Assembly (NCBI RefSeq): GCF_050389775.1
Contig: NZ_CP177144.1
Coordinates: 2,976,001 to 3,040,000 of the forward strand
Reading direction: 5' to 3'
From: Marinibacterium sp050389775
Lineage (GTDB): Bacteria; Pseudomonadota; Alphaproteobacteria; Rhodobacterales; Rhodobacteraceae
Length of the DNA: 64,000 bases
Under the pieces are notes generated by a model. That model saw only the letters and a list, made by a program, of their open reading frames with translations, was not told the origin of the DNA and made no database searches. The translations under genes and the position numbers were made by a program. This document shows, one piece after another, positions 36,994 through 45,728 of this stretch (the first letter of the stretch is position 1; each line of letters begins with the position of its first letter).

Positions 36994-38398
36994 TATTCTG
37001 ATCGTAGACGACGAGCGCGACATCCGGGAACTGGTGTCGGACATTCTCGAAGACGAAGGTTACACGACGCGCAAGGCGGGCACGTCGGACGAGGCGATGG
37101 CCCAGATCAATGCCGAGGCGCCTGCGCTGCTGATCCTCGATATCTGGTTGAAGGACAGCCGGATGGACGGGATCGACATCCTGAAATCGGTGAAACGCGA
37201 TAACCCCGACGTGCCGGTTGTCATCATTTCGGGTCATGGCAACATCGAGATCGCCGTGGCAGCGATCAAGCAGGGGGCTTACGATTTCATCGAAAAGCCC
37301 TTTAACATCGATCAGTTGCTGGTGGTCATCCGTCGCGCGATGGAGGCTTCGCGGCTGCGGCGCGAAAATGCCTCGCTGAAGCGGCGCGAAGTGACGAGCG
37401 CCGAGATGATCGGCAAGTCTGCGGCCTTCCGCGGGTTGGTCAGCCAACTGGACAAGGTGACCAAGTCGAACGGCCGCGTGATGCTGACCGGGCCGGCAGG
37501 CAGCGGCAAAGAAATCGCGGCGCGGTATATTCACGCCAATTCCAACCGTGCAAATGCCCCGTTCGTGTCGGTGAATTGTGCTTCGATTGCGCCGGAACGG
37601 ATGGAAGAGGTGCTCTTTGGCCGGGAATCGGCCGAACGCGGGGTAGAGCCGGGCCTGCTGGAAGAGGGCCACGGCGGTGTGGTTTATTTCGACGAAGTGG
37701 CCGACATGCCGACCGGCACCCAGTCCAAGATCTTGCGGGTTCTGGTTGATCAGCAATTCCAACGGGTTGGTGGGACGGACAAGGTGCGGGTGGATCTGCG
37801 GGTCATTTCCTCGACCAACAGGGACCTCGAAGCGGAAATCGCGGCGGGCTCGTTCCGGCAGGAATTGTTCCACCGTTTGAATGTCGTGCCGATTGCCGTG
37901 CCCTCGCTGGAAGAGCGGCGTGAGGATATTCCGGTCCTGGCCGATCATTTCATCTCGTCCTGCAACCAGGCCCAGGGTTTGCCACTGCGGGAATTGACGG
38001 AAGAGGCTGTGGCCCTGATGCAGACGATGATCTGGCCGGGCAATGTGCGGCAATTGAAGAACCTTGTTGAACGGGTGCTGATCCTTGGCGAAGGCACGGG
38101 TCCGATCGAGGCGCGCGAATTGCCGACCGAGGCGGAAAAAGGCTCGGATGAAGGGCGTCTGGTGATGTCTGGCGCGCTGGCCGCTCTGCCGCTGCGCGAG
38201 GCGCGCGAGGCTTTCGAGCGGGAATACCTGCTGACCCAGATCAACCGGTTTGGTGGCAATATTTCCCGGACAGCGGCTTTTGTCGGCATGGAGCGCAGTG
38301 CGCTGCATCGCAAGCTGAAGTCGCTGGGCGTGGTCACGACGAACAAGGCGGGTGCGCGAGTGGCCCATGTGGACGAGGCGCAGGAAGCGGCGGAGTAA
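36986..38398 (+). CDS. ntrX: Response regulator NtrX
   Basis: The 470-residue regulator has a receiver domain with Asp52, an AAA+ domain (TGPAGSGKEIAARYIHANS, VVYFDEVADMPTGTQ) and a C-terminal Fis HTH. The region where sigma-54 activators carry GAFTGA reads LFGRESAERGVEPGLLEEGH, so classical sigma-54 activation is unlikely; NtrX proteins commonly differ there. The start overlaps the ntrY end by eight bases. The codons in this gene use third-position A/T a little more than ntrBC. It is convergent with the chemoreceptor gene. Confidence 0.93.
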   Translation: MSDILIVDDERDIRELVSDILEDEGYTTRKAGTSDEAMAQINAEAPALLILDIWLKDSRMDGIDILKSVKRDNPDVPVVIISGHGNIEIAVAAIKQGAYDFIEKPFNIDQLLVVIRRAMEASRLRRENASLKRREVTSAEMIGKSAAFRGLVSQLDKVTKSNGRVMLTGPAGSGKEIAARYIHANSNRANAPFVSVNCASIAPERMEEVLFGRESAERGVEPGLLEEGHGGVVYFDEVADMPTGTQSKILRVLVDQQFQRVGGTDKVRVDLRVISSTNRDLEAEIAAGSFRQELFHRLNVVPIAVPSLEERREDIPVLADHFISSCNQAQGLPLRELTEEAVALMQTMIWPGNVRQLKNLVERVLILGEGTGPIEARELPTEAEKGSDEGRLVMSGALAALPLREAREAFEREYLLTQINRFGGNISRTAAFVGMERSALHRKLKSLGVVTTNKAGARVAHVDEAQEAAE

Positions 38399-38406
38399 TC
38401 CGCCGC
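38387..38406. terminator. Hairpin spanning the ntrX stop codon
   Basis: GCGGCGGA (38387-38394) and TCCGCCGC (38399-38406) form a perfect 8-base stem with GTAA as loop. The TAA stop of ntrX (38396-38398) lies in the loop. It sits in the 25-base gap before the convergent chemoreceptor stop, so it may end transcription from both sides; neither side has a long T-run. Confidence 0.5.
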
Positions 38407-38423
38407 ATTTATGGGCCAACAGA

Positions 38424-40253
38424 TCAACCGGCCATGCGCATGTCTTCGCCCATTCCGAAGGTGGCTGTTGCCTGGCCCGAGACGCGGAAGCGGTTGATCA
38501 GGTTGAGCAATTCTTCGGTATCGCTGGCCAGGGCCTGCGTGCAGGCCGTGGTTTCCTCGGCCATGGCCGCGTTTTGCTGAGTAGTGGCATCCATGTCGTT
38601 CATGGCTGAGGTCAGGGAGCGCAGTGTGGTGTCCTGTTCCGATGCGCTCTGGGCGATGGAGGACACGATGTCGCTGGCGCCCTTGATCTGTTCGAAAATG
38701 CGCTTCAGAGCCTCGCCGGTATCGCCCACCAGCCGCACGCCGTTTTCAACCTGAGCCGAAGAGCCGGCGATCTGATCCTTGACGTCCTTGGCCGCCGCGC
38801 TGGATCGTTGAGCCAGTTCCCTGACCTCTTGGGCGACCACGGCAAACCCTTTGCCGCTTTCGCCGGCCCGGGCGGCTTCGACCCCGGCATTGAGCGCCAG
38901 GAGGTTGGTTTGGAAGGCAATATCTTCGATAACGCCGATGATGTTGCCGATCTGGGCCGAAGATTGTTCGATGCCGCTCATCGCCAGGATGGCTTCGTTC
39001 ACGATGGCATCCGATGTTTCCGTTTCTTGCGAGACCGAGACAACCCGCGAGGCGGCGTCGCGCGCGCCTTCGGCAGTCTGGCGCACGGCTTCGGACAATT
39101 CTTCCAGGGCGGCGGATGTTTCTTCGAGGTTGGCCGCCTGGCGTTCGGTGCGTTGTGACAGGTCCATCGACGCGCGGCGGATATCGTCCTTGGAGGCCGC
39201 GATGTCCGAACCCTTGATCGTCACCTGTCCCATGGCCTGTTCCAGCTTGCCGATGGCGGTGTTGAAATGTTCGCGCAGGGCAGCATCCTGGTCGCCGAGA
39301 TCGTCGCAGCGCACGGTCAGGTCGCCATCGGCCACGGCTTCGAGTGCGGTTCGGATCGTGGCCACGACATGGGCCTGGCGTTCACCTTCGGCCTGCTGGC
39401 GCGCCTGGTTCTGCTGGCGCTCGGCATCCAGCGCGGCGCGGTCCTGGGCCTGTTCCCGTTCCAACGCCAGGCGTTTCCGGACTTTGTTTTGCAATTCAAA
39501 GGTCGATTTTGCCATGCGCCCGGCTTCGTTGGTGCCGGTGGTGTAAGGAATGAAGGCGTCGGTATCATCCTGCGCCACGGCATCGAGCGCGGCGCGCACC
39601 CGTTTGAGCGGCCGGGTGATGGTGCGGCCGAAAATGATGGCCAGCAGGGCTATCAGCCCGATCGTCGCACCGCCGATCATGGTCATGCGCCGAAGTTCCG
39701 CCGCGATCATCGTTTCGATGTCTTCGACATAAGCCCCGGTGCCGGCCACGGCCCCCCAGGGTTCGAACAGCGCGGTATAGCTGACCTTGTCGAAGAGCAG
39801 GTCGGGATCCTGGCCGGGCAGGGCCCATTTGTAATAGGTCAGCCCGCCCCCGGCGAGGGCGATGTCGATGAATTCACGGACGAAAAGCCGACCCGTTTCA
39901 TCCGCCAGCCCGGATTGATCGGTGCCGACCAGGGCCGTGCTGGGATGCACCAAGAAGATCCCGTCGGCATCCGATACGAAGATATAGCCGTGGGGCTCAT
40001 ACCGCATGGCGCCGACGGCGGCAAAGGCCCGGGCCATGGCGTCGTCGCGGGTCAGCGTGCCGTCAAGCTCCATCTGGTGGTAATGCGCCATGATCGCGAT
40101 GGCGCTTTCGACCTGGGTCTGCAGCATTTCATGGCGCGTATCATAAGCGCTGTCGTGCAGGCGGCCGACCATGAGGTGGCACATCCAGCCGACCATGACC
40201 GCCATGGCGATAATCAATGCGGTAAGCTTGTGCGCGATGGTCAGATGCTTCAT
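38424..40253 (-). CDS. Methyl-accepting chemotaxis protein with a Cache sensor
   Basis: The protein (609 residues from the ATG at 40253) has a first membrane helix (about 8-28), a periplasmic single-Cache domain (about 30-185, including GYIFVSDADGIFLVHPS) and a second helix with HAMP (about 195-270). A coiled-coil signalling region has the highly conserved hairpin IAFQTNLLALNAGVEAARAG. It relays a periplasmic signal to CheA/CheW; the ligand is unknown, but Cache pockets of this form often bind small organic acids. No C-terminal CheR-tether pentapeptide is visible. ATG 40253 is preferred because the hydrophobic signal begins right after it. Confidence 0.92.
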   Translation of the reverse strand: MKHLTIAHKLTALIIAMAVMVGWMCHLMVGRLHDSAYDTRHEMLQTQVESAIAIMAHYHQMELDGTLTRDDAMARAFAAVGAMRYEPHGYIFVSDADGIFLVHPSTALVGTDQSGLADETGRLFVREFIDIALAGGGLTYYKWALPGQDPDLLFDKVSYTALFEPWGAVAGTGAYVEDIETMIAAELRRMTMIGGATIGLIALLAIIFGRTITRPLKRVRAALDAVAQDDTDAFIPYTTGTNEAGRMAKSTFELQNKVRKRLALEREQAQDRAALDAERQQNQARQQAEGERQAHVVATIRTALEAVADGDLTVRCDDLGDQDAALREHFNTAIGKLEQAMGQVTIKGSDIAASKDDIRRASMDLSQRTERQAANLEETSAALEELSEAVRQTAEGARDAASRVVSVSQETETSDAIVNEAILAMSGIEQSSAQIGNIIGVIEDIAFQTNLLALNAGVEAARAGESGKGFAVVAQEVRELAQRSSAAAKDVKDQIAGSSAQVENGVRLVGDTGEALKRIFEQIKGASDIVSSIAQSASEQDTTLRSLTSAMNDMDATTQQNAAMAEETTACTQALASDTEELLNLINRFRVSGQATATFGMGEDMRMAG

Positions 40254-40357
40254 GCCGGTGATTGCGCCCCCTGCTGCGCCAGTTGAATTGAACAGGACAG
40301 GCCGTGACACCGGACATCCGGGCACAACCCCGTTCAACATGGGGGGCAATCCTTAAC

Positions 40358-40382
40358 AGGCCCGAAACGCGCCCGGGCCTGC
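40358..40382 (-). terminator. Candidate terminator of the cell-envelope protein gene
   Basis: CAGGCCCG and CGGGCCTG form a perfect 8-base stem with a 9-base loop. On the minus strand it lies about 40 bases after the stop at 40423 and is followed by TTAA. Confidence 0.55.
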
Positions 40383-40422
40383 TTGGCATCATTTGCCTAG
40401 AATTCGAACTTTCACCGCGCGC

Positions 40423-40881
40423 CTAGCGCAGCTCGACGATCTGGAAACTGCCGTCGGAATTGCGCACGGCGCAGGAGTCCGGGGTCAGGACCGGCAGGCG
40501 TTCGGTGCGGCCGGGCGGCACGCTGATTCCCACGGGGCACATCGGGATGCGCACGGGCGCATAGCCTTTTTCACCCATGCATTGCTCGGTCACCTTCCGG
40601 CGCAACGGTTCGTTCACATCTATCGTATAGACGTAGCTGTCAGCCCAATACGGGTTTCCGTAGAAGCAGCCTCCGCCGCCGCAATAGGACAGGCTGGGGT
40701 AGAAGAAGGCCGGGCTGGACCGGATCTGGTTGTTCGGAGGCACTTCCTGAGCCGCTGTGACCTGGCAATTGGTGGTGTCCGTTTCCAGCCGCGCAACCTC
40801 TACGCCGGGTTTGTAATAGGTCGCGAGCGGCGCACAGGCGCCGGCGACCAGAAGAAGGGAAAGGGGCAGGATCGGTTTCAT
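40423..40881 (-). CDS. Small cell-envelope protein, probable lipoprotein
   Basis: The 152-residue protein starts with a short signal (MKPILPLSLLLVAGAC) whose Cys16 may be lipidated; the lipobox is imperfect. The mature part has several cysteines and an aromatic, glycine-rich stretch (SLSYCGGGGCFYGNPYW, about 70-86). The cysteines suggest disulfides in the periplasm. I do not recognise the family. ATG 40881 is preferred because the signal peptide begins there; an ATG at 40902 is in frame. It precedes the chemoreceptor gene on the same strand but has its own terminator-like hairpin. Confidence 0.7.
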   Translation of the reverse strand: MKPILPLSLLLVAGACAPLATYYKPGVEVARLETDTTNCQVTAAQEVPPNNQIRSSPAFFYPSLSYCGGGGCFYGNPYWADSYVYTIDVNEPLRRKVTEQCMGEKGYAPVRIPMCPVGISVPPGRTERLPVLTPDSCAVRNSDGSFQIVELR

Positions 40882-40994
40882 GATGAGAGAATGTCCCATG
40901 TCGCGGCCCGTGACAATTGAATTGACCCCTATCCGCCTCTCTGCCATGCAGAAACTTCCGGTCATCTCAAGTCGGATCGCCTGGGAGAACTCTG

Positions 40995-42374
40995 ATGAAG
41001 GTCATCATTTGCGGCGCGGGCCAAGTGGGCTGGCAGATTGCGCGGCATCTCTCGGGCGAGCTGAACGATGTCACCGTGGTCGACAGCAACCCCGAACTGG
41101 TCCGCCGCGCCACCGAAACGCTGGATGTGCGGGGCATTGCGGGATTCGCGTCCTATCCGGACGTGCTGGACAATGCGGGCGCGCGCGACGCCGACATGAT
41201 CATCGCCGCGACCTATTCGGACGAGGTCAACATGGTCATCTGCCAGGTGGCCCATTCGGTCTTTTCCATCAACCGCAAGATCGCCCGGCTGCGCGCGCAG
41301 AGCTACCTGAACGCGATCTATTCCGATCTCTACCGCCGCGACCACCTGCCGATCGACGTGGTCATCAGCCCCGAACGCGAAGTGGCCAAGGCCGCGCTGA
41401 AACGGCTGCGGGCGCCGGCGACCTTCGACATCGAAACCTTCATGGACGGCCGCGCCCAGCTGCTGGGCATACAGATCGACGAAGGCTGCCCGGTGGTGAA
41501 CACGCCGCTGCGCCAGCTGACCGACCTGTTTTCGACGCTGCGGGCGGTGGTTGTCGGCATTCGCCGCGAGGGCACGCTGTTTGCGCCGGAACCGGGCGAC
41601 CAGATCTTTGCCGGCGACGCGGTCTATGTCTTTTCCCACCGTGAGGACGTGCCTCGGACGCTGGAAGTCATGGGCAAGACCCAGACCAAGCAGGACCGCG
41701 TGGTCATCGTTGGCGGCGGCAATGTCGGGCTGACAGTCGCCCGCGCGCTTGAGGAAAAGGGCGAGGGGCGCATCCGGGCGCGTGTGATCGAACGCGACAG
41801 GGGCAGGGCGGAGATCGCCGCCGAAGCGCTGGAACGCACAATCGTGCTGCATGGCGACGGGCTGGATGCGGCGCTGTTGCACGAGGCCGGGGTGGCCCAG
41901 GCCGATGCGGTGATCTCGCTCACCGATGACGACAAGACCAACATGCTGGCCGCCGTGCGCGCCAAGGCCGAAGGCGCCAAGATGTCCATCGCTCTGGTCA
42001 ACGATCCGACGTTGTCGCCGCTGATGGAGCCGCTCGGGATCGACGCCTATATCAACCCGCGCGCCACCACCGTCAGCTCGATCCTGCGCCATGTCCGCCA
42101 TGGCCGGGTGCGCGCGGTCTATTCGATCGGCGATGCCGAGGCCGAGGTCATCGAGGCCGAGGTCATGAGCACCTCACCCATGGCCGGCCAGCGCCTGCGC
42201 GACATCGATTTCCCCGAAGGTGCCCTGGTCGGTGCGGTGATGAAGGGCGACAAGGTGCTGCGGCCGGCCGGCGCGCTGCGGATCGACGAAGGTGACGTGG
42301 TGGCGATCTTTGCCATGGCCGCCGACGTGCCCGAGATCGAGCGGCTGATGCAGGTCTCGATCGATTTCTTCTGA
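40995..42374 (+). CDS. trkA: Trk potassium-uptake regulatory subunit TrkA
   Basis: The 459-residue cytoplasmic protein has two RCK nucleotide-binding domains (MKVIICGAGQVGWQIARHL at 1-19 and VVIVGGGNVGLTVARAL near 236), each followed by a TrkA_C domain (about 145-220 and 375-455). It gates the TrkH potassium channel with NAD(H)/ATP. The GGGAG site before the ATG is good. The trkH start follows one base after the trkA stop, so both subunits are co-translated. Confidence 0.95.
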   Translation: MKVIICGAGQVGWQIARHLSGELNDVTVVDSNPELVRRATETLDVRGIAGFASYPDVLDNAGARDADMIIAATYSDEVNMVICQVAHSVFSINRKIARLRAQSYLNAIYSDLYRRDHLPIDVVISPEREVAKAALKRLRAPATFDIETFMDGRAQLLGIQIDEGCPVVNTPLRQLTDLFSTLRAVVVGIRREGTLFAPEPGDQIFAGDAVYVFSHREDVPRTLEVMGKTQTKQDRVVIVGGGNVGLTVARALEEKGEGRIRARVIERDRGRAEIAAEALERTIVLHGDGLDAALLHEAGVAQADAVISLTDDDKTNMLAAVRAKAEGAKMSIALVNDPTLSPLMEPLGIDAYINPRATTVSSILRHVRHGRVRAVYSIGDAEAEVIEAEVMSTSPMAGQRLRDIDFPEGALVGAVMKGDKVLRPAGALRIDEGDVVAIFAMAADVPEIERLMQVSIDFF

Positions 42375-42375
42375 C

Positions 42376-43923
42376 ATGAGCCGCGCCCGCGCCAGAAACA
42401 GATCCCGCAACGGCCCCGGCCGACTGACCCTGTTTCTGCTGTTGCTGGCCATTTCGGCCGCGGCCATGTATCCGCCCGCGCTGCTGGCCACGATGCAGGA
42501 TGACGACCTGGCCGCGCGGTCGTTCCTTTATGCTGGAACGCTGGGCCTGATCCTGGTTGCGCTGATCGCCCTGGCCCGGGGCCGCGTGCGCCCCGACCGC
42601 GAGGAAATGCGCCAGCTGCTGGCCATCTTCGGGGCCTTTGCCTTCCTGCCGCTCTACCTGGCCCTGCCGTTCTACGAAACGCTGCAGACCACCAGTTTCA
42701 TCAATGCCTACCTCGACATGGTCAGCGCCGTGACCACCACGGGCATCGACCTTTTCGACGATCCGCGCCGGCTGAGCGACGCCCTGCACCTGTGGCGGGC
42801 CGAGGTCGCCTGGCTGGGCGGGCTGCTGATGTGGGTGGCCGCTGGGGCGATCCTGGCGCCGATGAGCTTGGGCGGGTTCGAAGTGACCGCCCGGGGCGAG
42901 CCCGGCCGCGCCGATCCCGGCACGCTGATGATGACCCGGGCCGATCCGGCGAAACGGCTGCGCCGGGTGGGCGCGATGCTGGTGCCGATCTATGCCGGGC
43001 TGACCGGCGCGCTGATGATGATCCTGCTGGCCGCGGGCGAACGGCCCCTGGTCGCGCTGTGCCATGCCATGTCGGTCATGGCCACGTCGGGCCTGTCGCC
43101 CGTCGGCGGGCTGGACGGCAGCGCCGCGGGCCGGGTGGGCGAGGTGGCCATGTTCGGCTTCATGATCTTCGCCCTCAGCCGCATCACCTTTTCCGACGAC
43201 ACCCTGTCGGGCGGGCGCACGCGCAACCTGCTGACCGACCCGGAATTCCGCGTCGCGGTCCTGCTGATCTTCGGCGTGCCCGTCGTGCTCTTTGCCCGCC
43301 ACTGGTTCGGCGCCTATGACATCGACATGGTCGGCCACCCGGGCGAGGCCGCGCGGGCCCTGTGGGGCGGGGCCTTTACCGTCATGTCCTACCTGACGAC
43401 CACCGGATTCGTCAGCACCGACTGGACCATGTCCGAAAGCTGGTCCGGGCTGAGCGCCTCGGGCATCATCCTGATGGGCCTGGCCATGATGGGCGGCGGC
43501 GTGGCCACGACGGCCGGCGGGGTCAAGCTGTTGCGTGTCTATGCGCTTTATCTCAACGGCCTGCGCGAGATGGAACGCCTGGTCTACCCGTCGTCGGTCA
43601 CCAGCGCCGGGCGCGGGCAACGCCGGTTGCAGAGCAACGGGGCCTTCATCGCCTGGGTCTTCTTCATGCTCTTTGCCGTGTCGCTGACGGTGGTGACGCT
43701 GGTGCTGGGCCTCTTCGGGATCGAATTCGAGGAATCCATCGTCCTGGCCATTGCCACCCTGTCGACGACCGGTCCGCTGATCGAACATGCGGCCGACGAG
43801 GTCATCCCGATCTTGACCTTTTCGACCGGCGCAAAAGCCGTGTTATGCGCCGCAATGGTGCTCGGCCGGCTGGAGACCCTGGCCATCATCGCCCTGCTGA
43901 CGCCCGATTTGTGGCGCAAGTGA
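42376..43923 (+). CDS. trkH: Trk potassium-uptake channel TrkH
   Basis: The 515-residue membrane protein has about ten to twelve helices and the four K-channel-like pore repeats of the SKT family (for example SAVTTTGID, VMATSGLSP, MSYLTTTGF and LSTTGP). It forms the pore of the low-affinity potassium transporter with TrkA. A hairpin directly after the stop separates it from hfq. Confidence 0.95.
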   Translation: MSRARARNRSRNGPGRLTLFLLLLAISAAAMYPPALLATMQDDDLAARSFLYAGTLGLILVALIALARGRVRPDREEMRQLLAIFGAFAFLPLYLALPFYETLQTTSFINAYLDMVSAVTTTGIDLFDDPRRLSDALHLWRAEVAWLGGLLMWVAAGAILAPMSLGGFEVTARGEPGRADPGTLMMTRADPAKRLRRVGAMLVPIYAGLTGALMMILLAAGERPLVALCHAMSVMATSGLSPVGGLDGSAAGRVGEVAMFGFMIFALSRITFSDDTLSGGRTRNLLTDPEFRVAVLLIFGVPVVLFARHWFGAYDIDMVGHPGEAARALWGGAFTVMSYLTTTGFVSTDWTMSESWSGLSASGIILMGLAMMGGGVATTAGGVKLLRVYALYLNGLREMERLVYPSSVTSAGRGQRRLQSNGAFIAWVFFMLFAVSLTVVTLVLGLFGIEFEESIVLAIATLSTTGPLIEHAADEVIPILTFSTGAKAVLCAAMVLGRLETLAIIALLTPDLWRK

Positions 43924-43942
43924 CGCAACCCATGGGGTTGCG
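43924..43942 (+). terminator. Hairpin directly after the trkH stop
   Basis: CGCAACCC (43924-43931) and GGGTTGCG (43935-43942) form a perfect 8-base stem with a 3-base loop starting at the base after TGA. No T-run follows, so termination is probable but unproven. Confidence 0.5.
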
Positions 43943-43988
43943 AACATCCCGAGGCCCGATTTGGGGTGGAAGTTCCCCGATCACGCAG

Positions 43989-44034
43989 ACATACTCCGGT
44001 CCAAGCGCAGTATGTAGGGTGCAGCGCATATAAA
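43989..44034 (+). promoter_or_regulatory. Candidate hfq upstream control region
   Basis: ACATACT (43989-43995) and AGTATGT (44009-44015) form a perfect 7-base inverted repeat with 13 bases between. A TATAAA hexamer (44029-44034) follows. They precede the hfq start at 44067. The repeat could be an operator or an upstream hairpin; a -35 box was not convincing. Confidence 0.4.
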
Positions 44035-44066
44035 TAACACAAGAACAAGGGCGAGTATTTCCCAAC

Positions 44067-44306
44067 ATGGCTTCCGACAGACAGAATCTGCAGGATGCAT
44101 TCCTCAATCATGTCCGAAAGACAAAGGTTCCGGTTACCATCTTTCTGATCAATGGGGTGAAACTGCAGGGTGTGATTACCTGGTTTGACAACTTCTGCGT
44201 GCTGCTGCGCCGGGATGGACAATCGCAGCTGGTCTACAAGCACGCGATTTCGACCATCATGCCGGCCCAGCCGATCAACCTATACGAGGGCGAAGACGCC
44301 TCTTGA
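44067..44306 (+). CDS. hfq: RNA chaperone Hfq
   Basis: The 79-residue protein is a complete Sm-like Hfq. The Sm1 part has NLQDAFLNHVRKTKVPVTIF and INGVKLQGVI, and the Sm2 part has YKHAISTIMP. It forms a hexameric ring that pairs small RNAs with mRNAs. The C-terminal tail is very short, as usual for alphaproteobacteria. Its stop overlaps the hflX ATG by one base, the conserved hfq-hflX arrangement. Confidence 0.97.
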   Translation: MASDRQNLQDAFLNHVRKTKVPVTIFLINGVKLQGVITWFDNFCVLLRRDGQSQLVYKHAISTIMPAQPINLYEGEDAS

Positions 44307-45577
44307 TGGAGCATGAGCGGAGGAAGACCCGTGCCTGGGTCCTCCACCCGGAACTGACAAGTGATTTCGAGCGCCGCGCAGCAGGGCCGGCGCTGGAAGA
44401 GGCGGTGTCGCTGGCACGGGCCTTGCCTGACCTGGACGTGGTCGGGTCCGAAGTGGTGCGCCTGGCGCGGCCGCATCCGGGCCTGTTGTTCGGCACGGGC
44501 AAGATCGAGGAGCTGGGCGCGCGGTTCAAGGCGGGCGAAGTCGAGCTTGTGCTCGTCGACGGCCCGCTGTCGCCCGTTCAGCAGCGCAATCTTGAACGCC
44601 AGTGGAAGGTCAAGATCCTCGACCGGACCGGGCTGATCCTTGAGATCTTCTCGGACCGCGCGGCGACGCGCGAAGGGGTGTTGCAGGTCGAGATGGCCGC
44701 GCTGAGCTATCAGCGCACGCGGCTGGTGCGGGCCTGGACCCACCTGGAACGCCAGCGCGGCGGGTTGGGCTTTGTCGGTGGCCCCGGCGAAACCCAGATC
44801 GAGGCCGACCGGCGGGCAATCGACGAACAGCTGGTGCGCCTGCGCCGGCAGCTCGACAAGGTGGTCAAGACGCGCACGCTGCACCGGGCGGCGCGAGCCA
44901 AGGTGCCCTATCCGATCGTGGCGCTGGTGGGCTATACCAACGCCGGAAAATCGACGCTGTTCAACCGGTTGACCGGGGCCGAAGTCATGGCCAAGGACAT
45001 GCTCTTTGCCACGCTGGACCCGACGATGCGGCGCGTCGTGCTGCCCGACGGGCCCGAGGTCATCCTGTCGGACACGGTGGGGTTCATCTCGGATCTGCCG
45101 ACCGAGCTGGTGGCGGCCTTCCGGGCGACGCTCGAAGAGGTGCTGGGCGCCGACCTGATCCTGCATGTGCGCGACATTTCCCATGACGAGACGGCCGAAC
45201 AGGCCCAGGACGTCACGGCGATCCTGGGCTCGCTCGGGGTGGAGGACGAGCGGCCGATGTTCGAGGTCTGGAACAAGATCGACCGGCTTGACGAGACCGA
45301 CCGCGAACAGGCGGTGGTCCGGGCCGGGCGCGACGATCATGTCTATCCGATCTCGGCGATCACGGGCGAGGGGCTGGATGTCCTGCTTGAGGCCATTGCC
45401 ACGGCGCTGGCCGGGCACCGGCGCGACGAGGAGCTGCGTCTTGATTTCGCGGACGGACGGCGGCGGGCCTGGCTGTTTGCCCAGGATGTCGTGGTGTCCG
45501 AAGAACAGGACGACGAGGGTTTCGTGATCCAGGTGCGCTGGACCGAGAAACAGGCCCGCCAATACGCCGGGCTCTGA
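44306..45577 (+). CDS. hflX: GTPase HflX
   Basis: The 423-residue protein has the HflX N-terminal domain (GLLFGTGKIEEL near 55-66 and VDGPLSPVQQRNLERQW), the linker GETQIEADRR, and a G domain with VALVGYTNAGKSTLFN, DTVGFI and NKID. HflX binds the large ribosomal subunit and can split stalled ribosomes. The ATG at 44306 overlaps the hfq stop, so the pair is translationally coupled. A terminator follows. Confidence 0.96.
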   Translation: MEHERRKTRAWVLHPELTSDFERRAAGPALEEAVSLARALPDLDVVGSEVVRLARPHPGLLFGTGKIEELGARFKAGEVELVLVDGPLSPVQQRNLERQWKVKILDRTGLILEIFSDRAATREGVLQVEMAALSYQRTRLVRAWTHLERQRGGLGFVGGPGETQIEADRRAIDEQLVRLRRQLDKVVKTRTLHRAARAKVPYPIVALVGYTNAGKSTLFNRLTGAEVMAKDMLFATLDPTMRRVVLPDGPEVILSDTVGFISDLPTELVAAFRATLEEVLGADLILHVRDISHDETAEQAQDVTAILGSLGVEDERPMFEVWNKIDRLDETDREQAVVRAGRDDHVYPISAITGEGLDVLLEAIATALAGHRRDEELRLDFADGRRRAWLFAQDVVVSEEQDDEGFVIQVRWTEKQARQYAGL

Positions 45578-45604
45578 ACGGCACGACCAAGGCGGAACCG
45601 ATCA

Positions 45605-45641
45605 GGCGCCGGCGCGGAGATATCCCGGCCGGCGCCTTTTT
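45605..45641 (+). terminator. Intrinsic terminator of hfq-hflX
   Basis: GGCGCCGGC (45605-45613) and GCCGGCGCC (45628-45636) form a perfect 9-base stem with a 14-base loop, followed by five T residues. It lies 28 bases after the hflX stop. Confidence 0.88.
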
Positions 45642-45644
45642 CAT

Positions 45645-45724
45645 GCAGTGTTCCGGTTCTTACGGTGTTCCGGTCCATGCGGTGTTCGGGTTCGTGCAGT
45701 GTCCCGGTTCATGCGGTGTCCCGG
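45645..45724. repeat. Array of five imperfect ~17-base repeats
   Basis: Five consecutive copies of a unit close to GCGGTGTCCCGGTTCAT occupy 45645-45662, 45663-45678, 45679-45695, 45696-45712 and 45713-45724 (last one partial). The core GTGTTCCGG/GTGTCCCGG recurs every 16-18 bases. The array fills the gap between the hflX terminator and the stop codon (45729-45731) of the convergent acylase gene. Confidence 0.8.
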
Positions 45725-45728
45725 CGGA

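Noticed and set aside
45645..45724. CRISPR-like array
   Set aside because: Units are adjacent with no spacers, only about 17 bases long and imperfect; no cas gene in the window.
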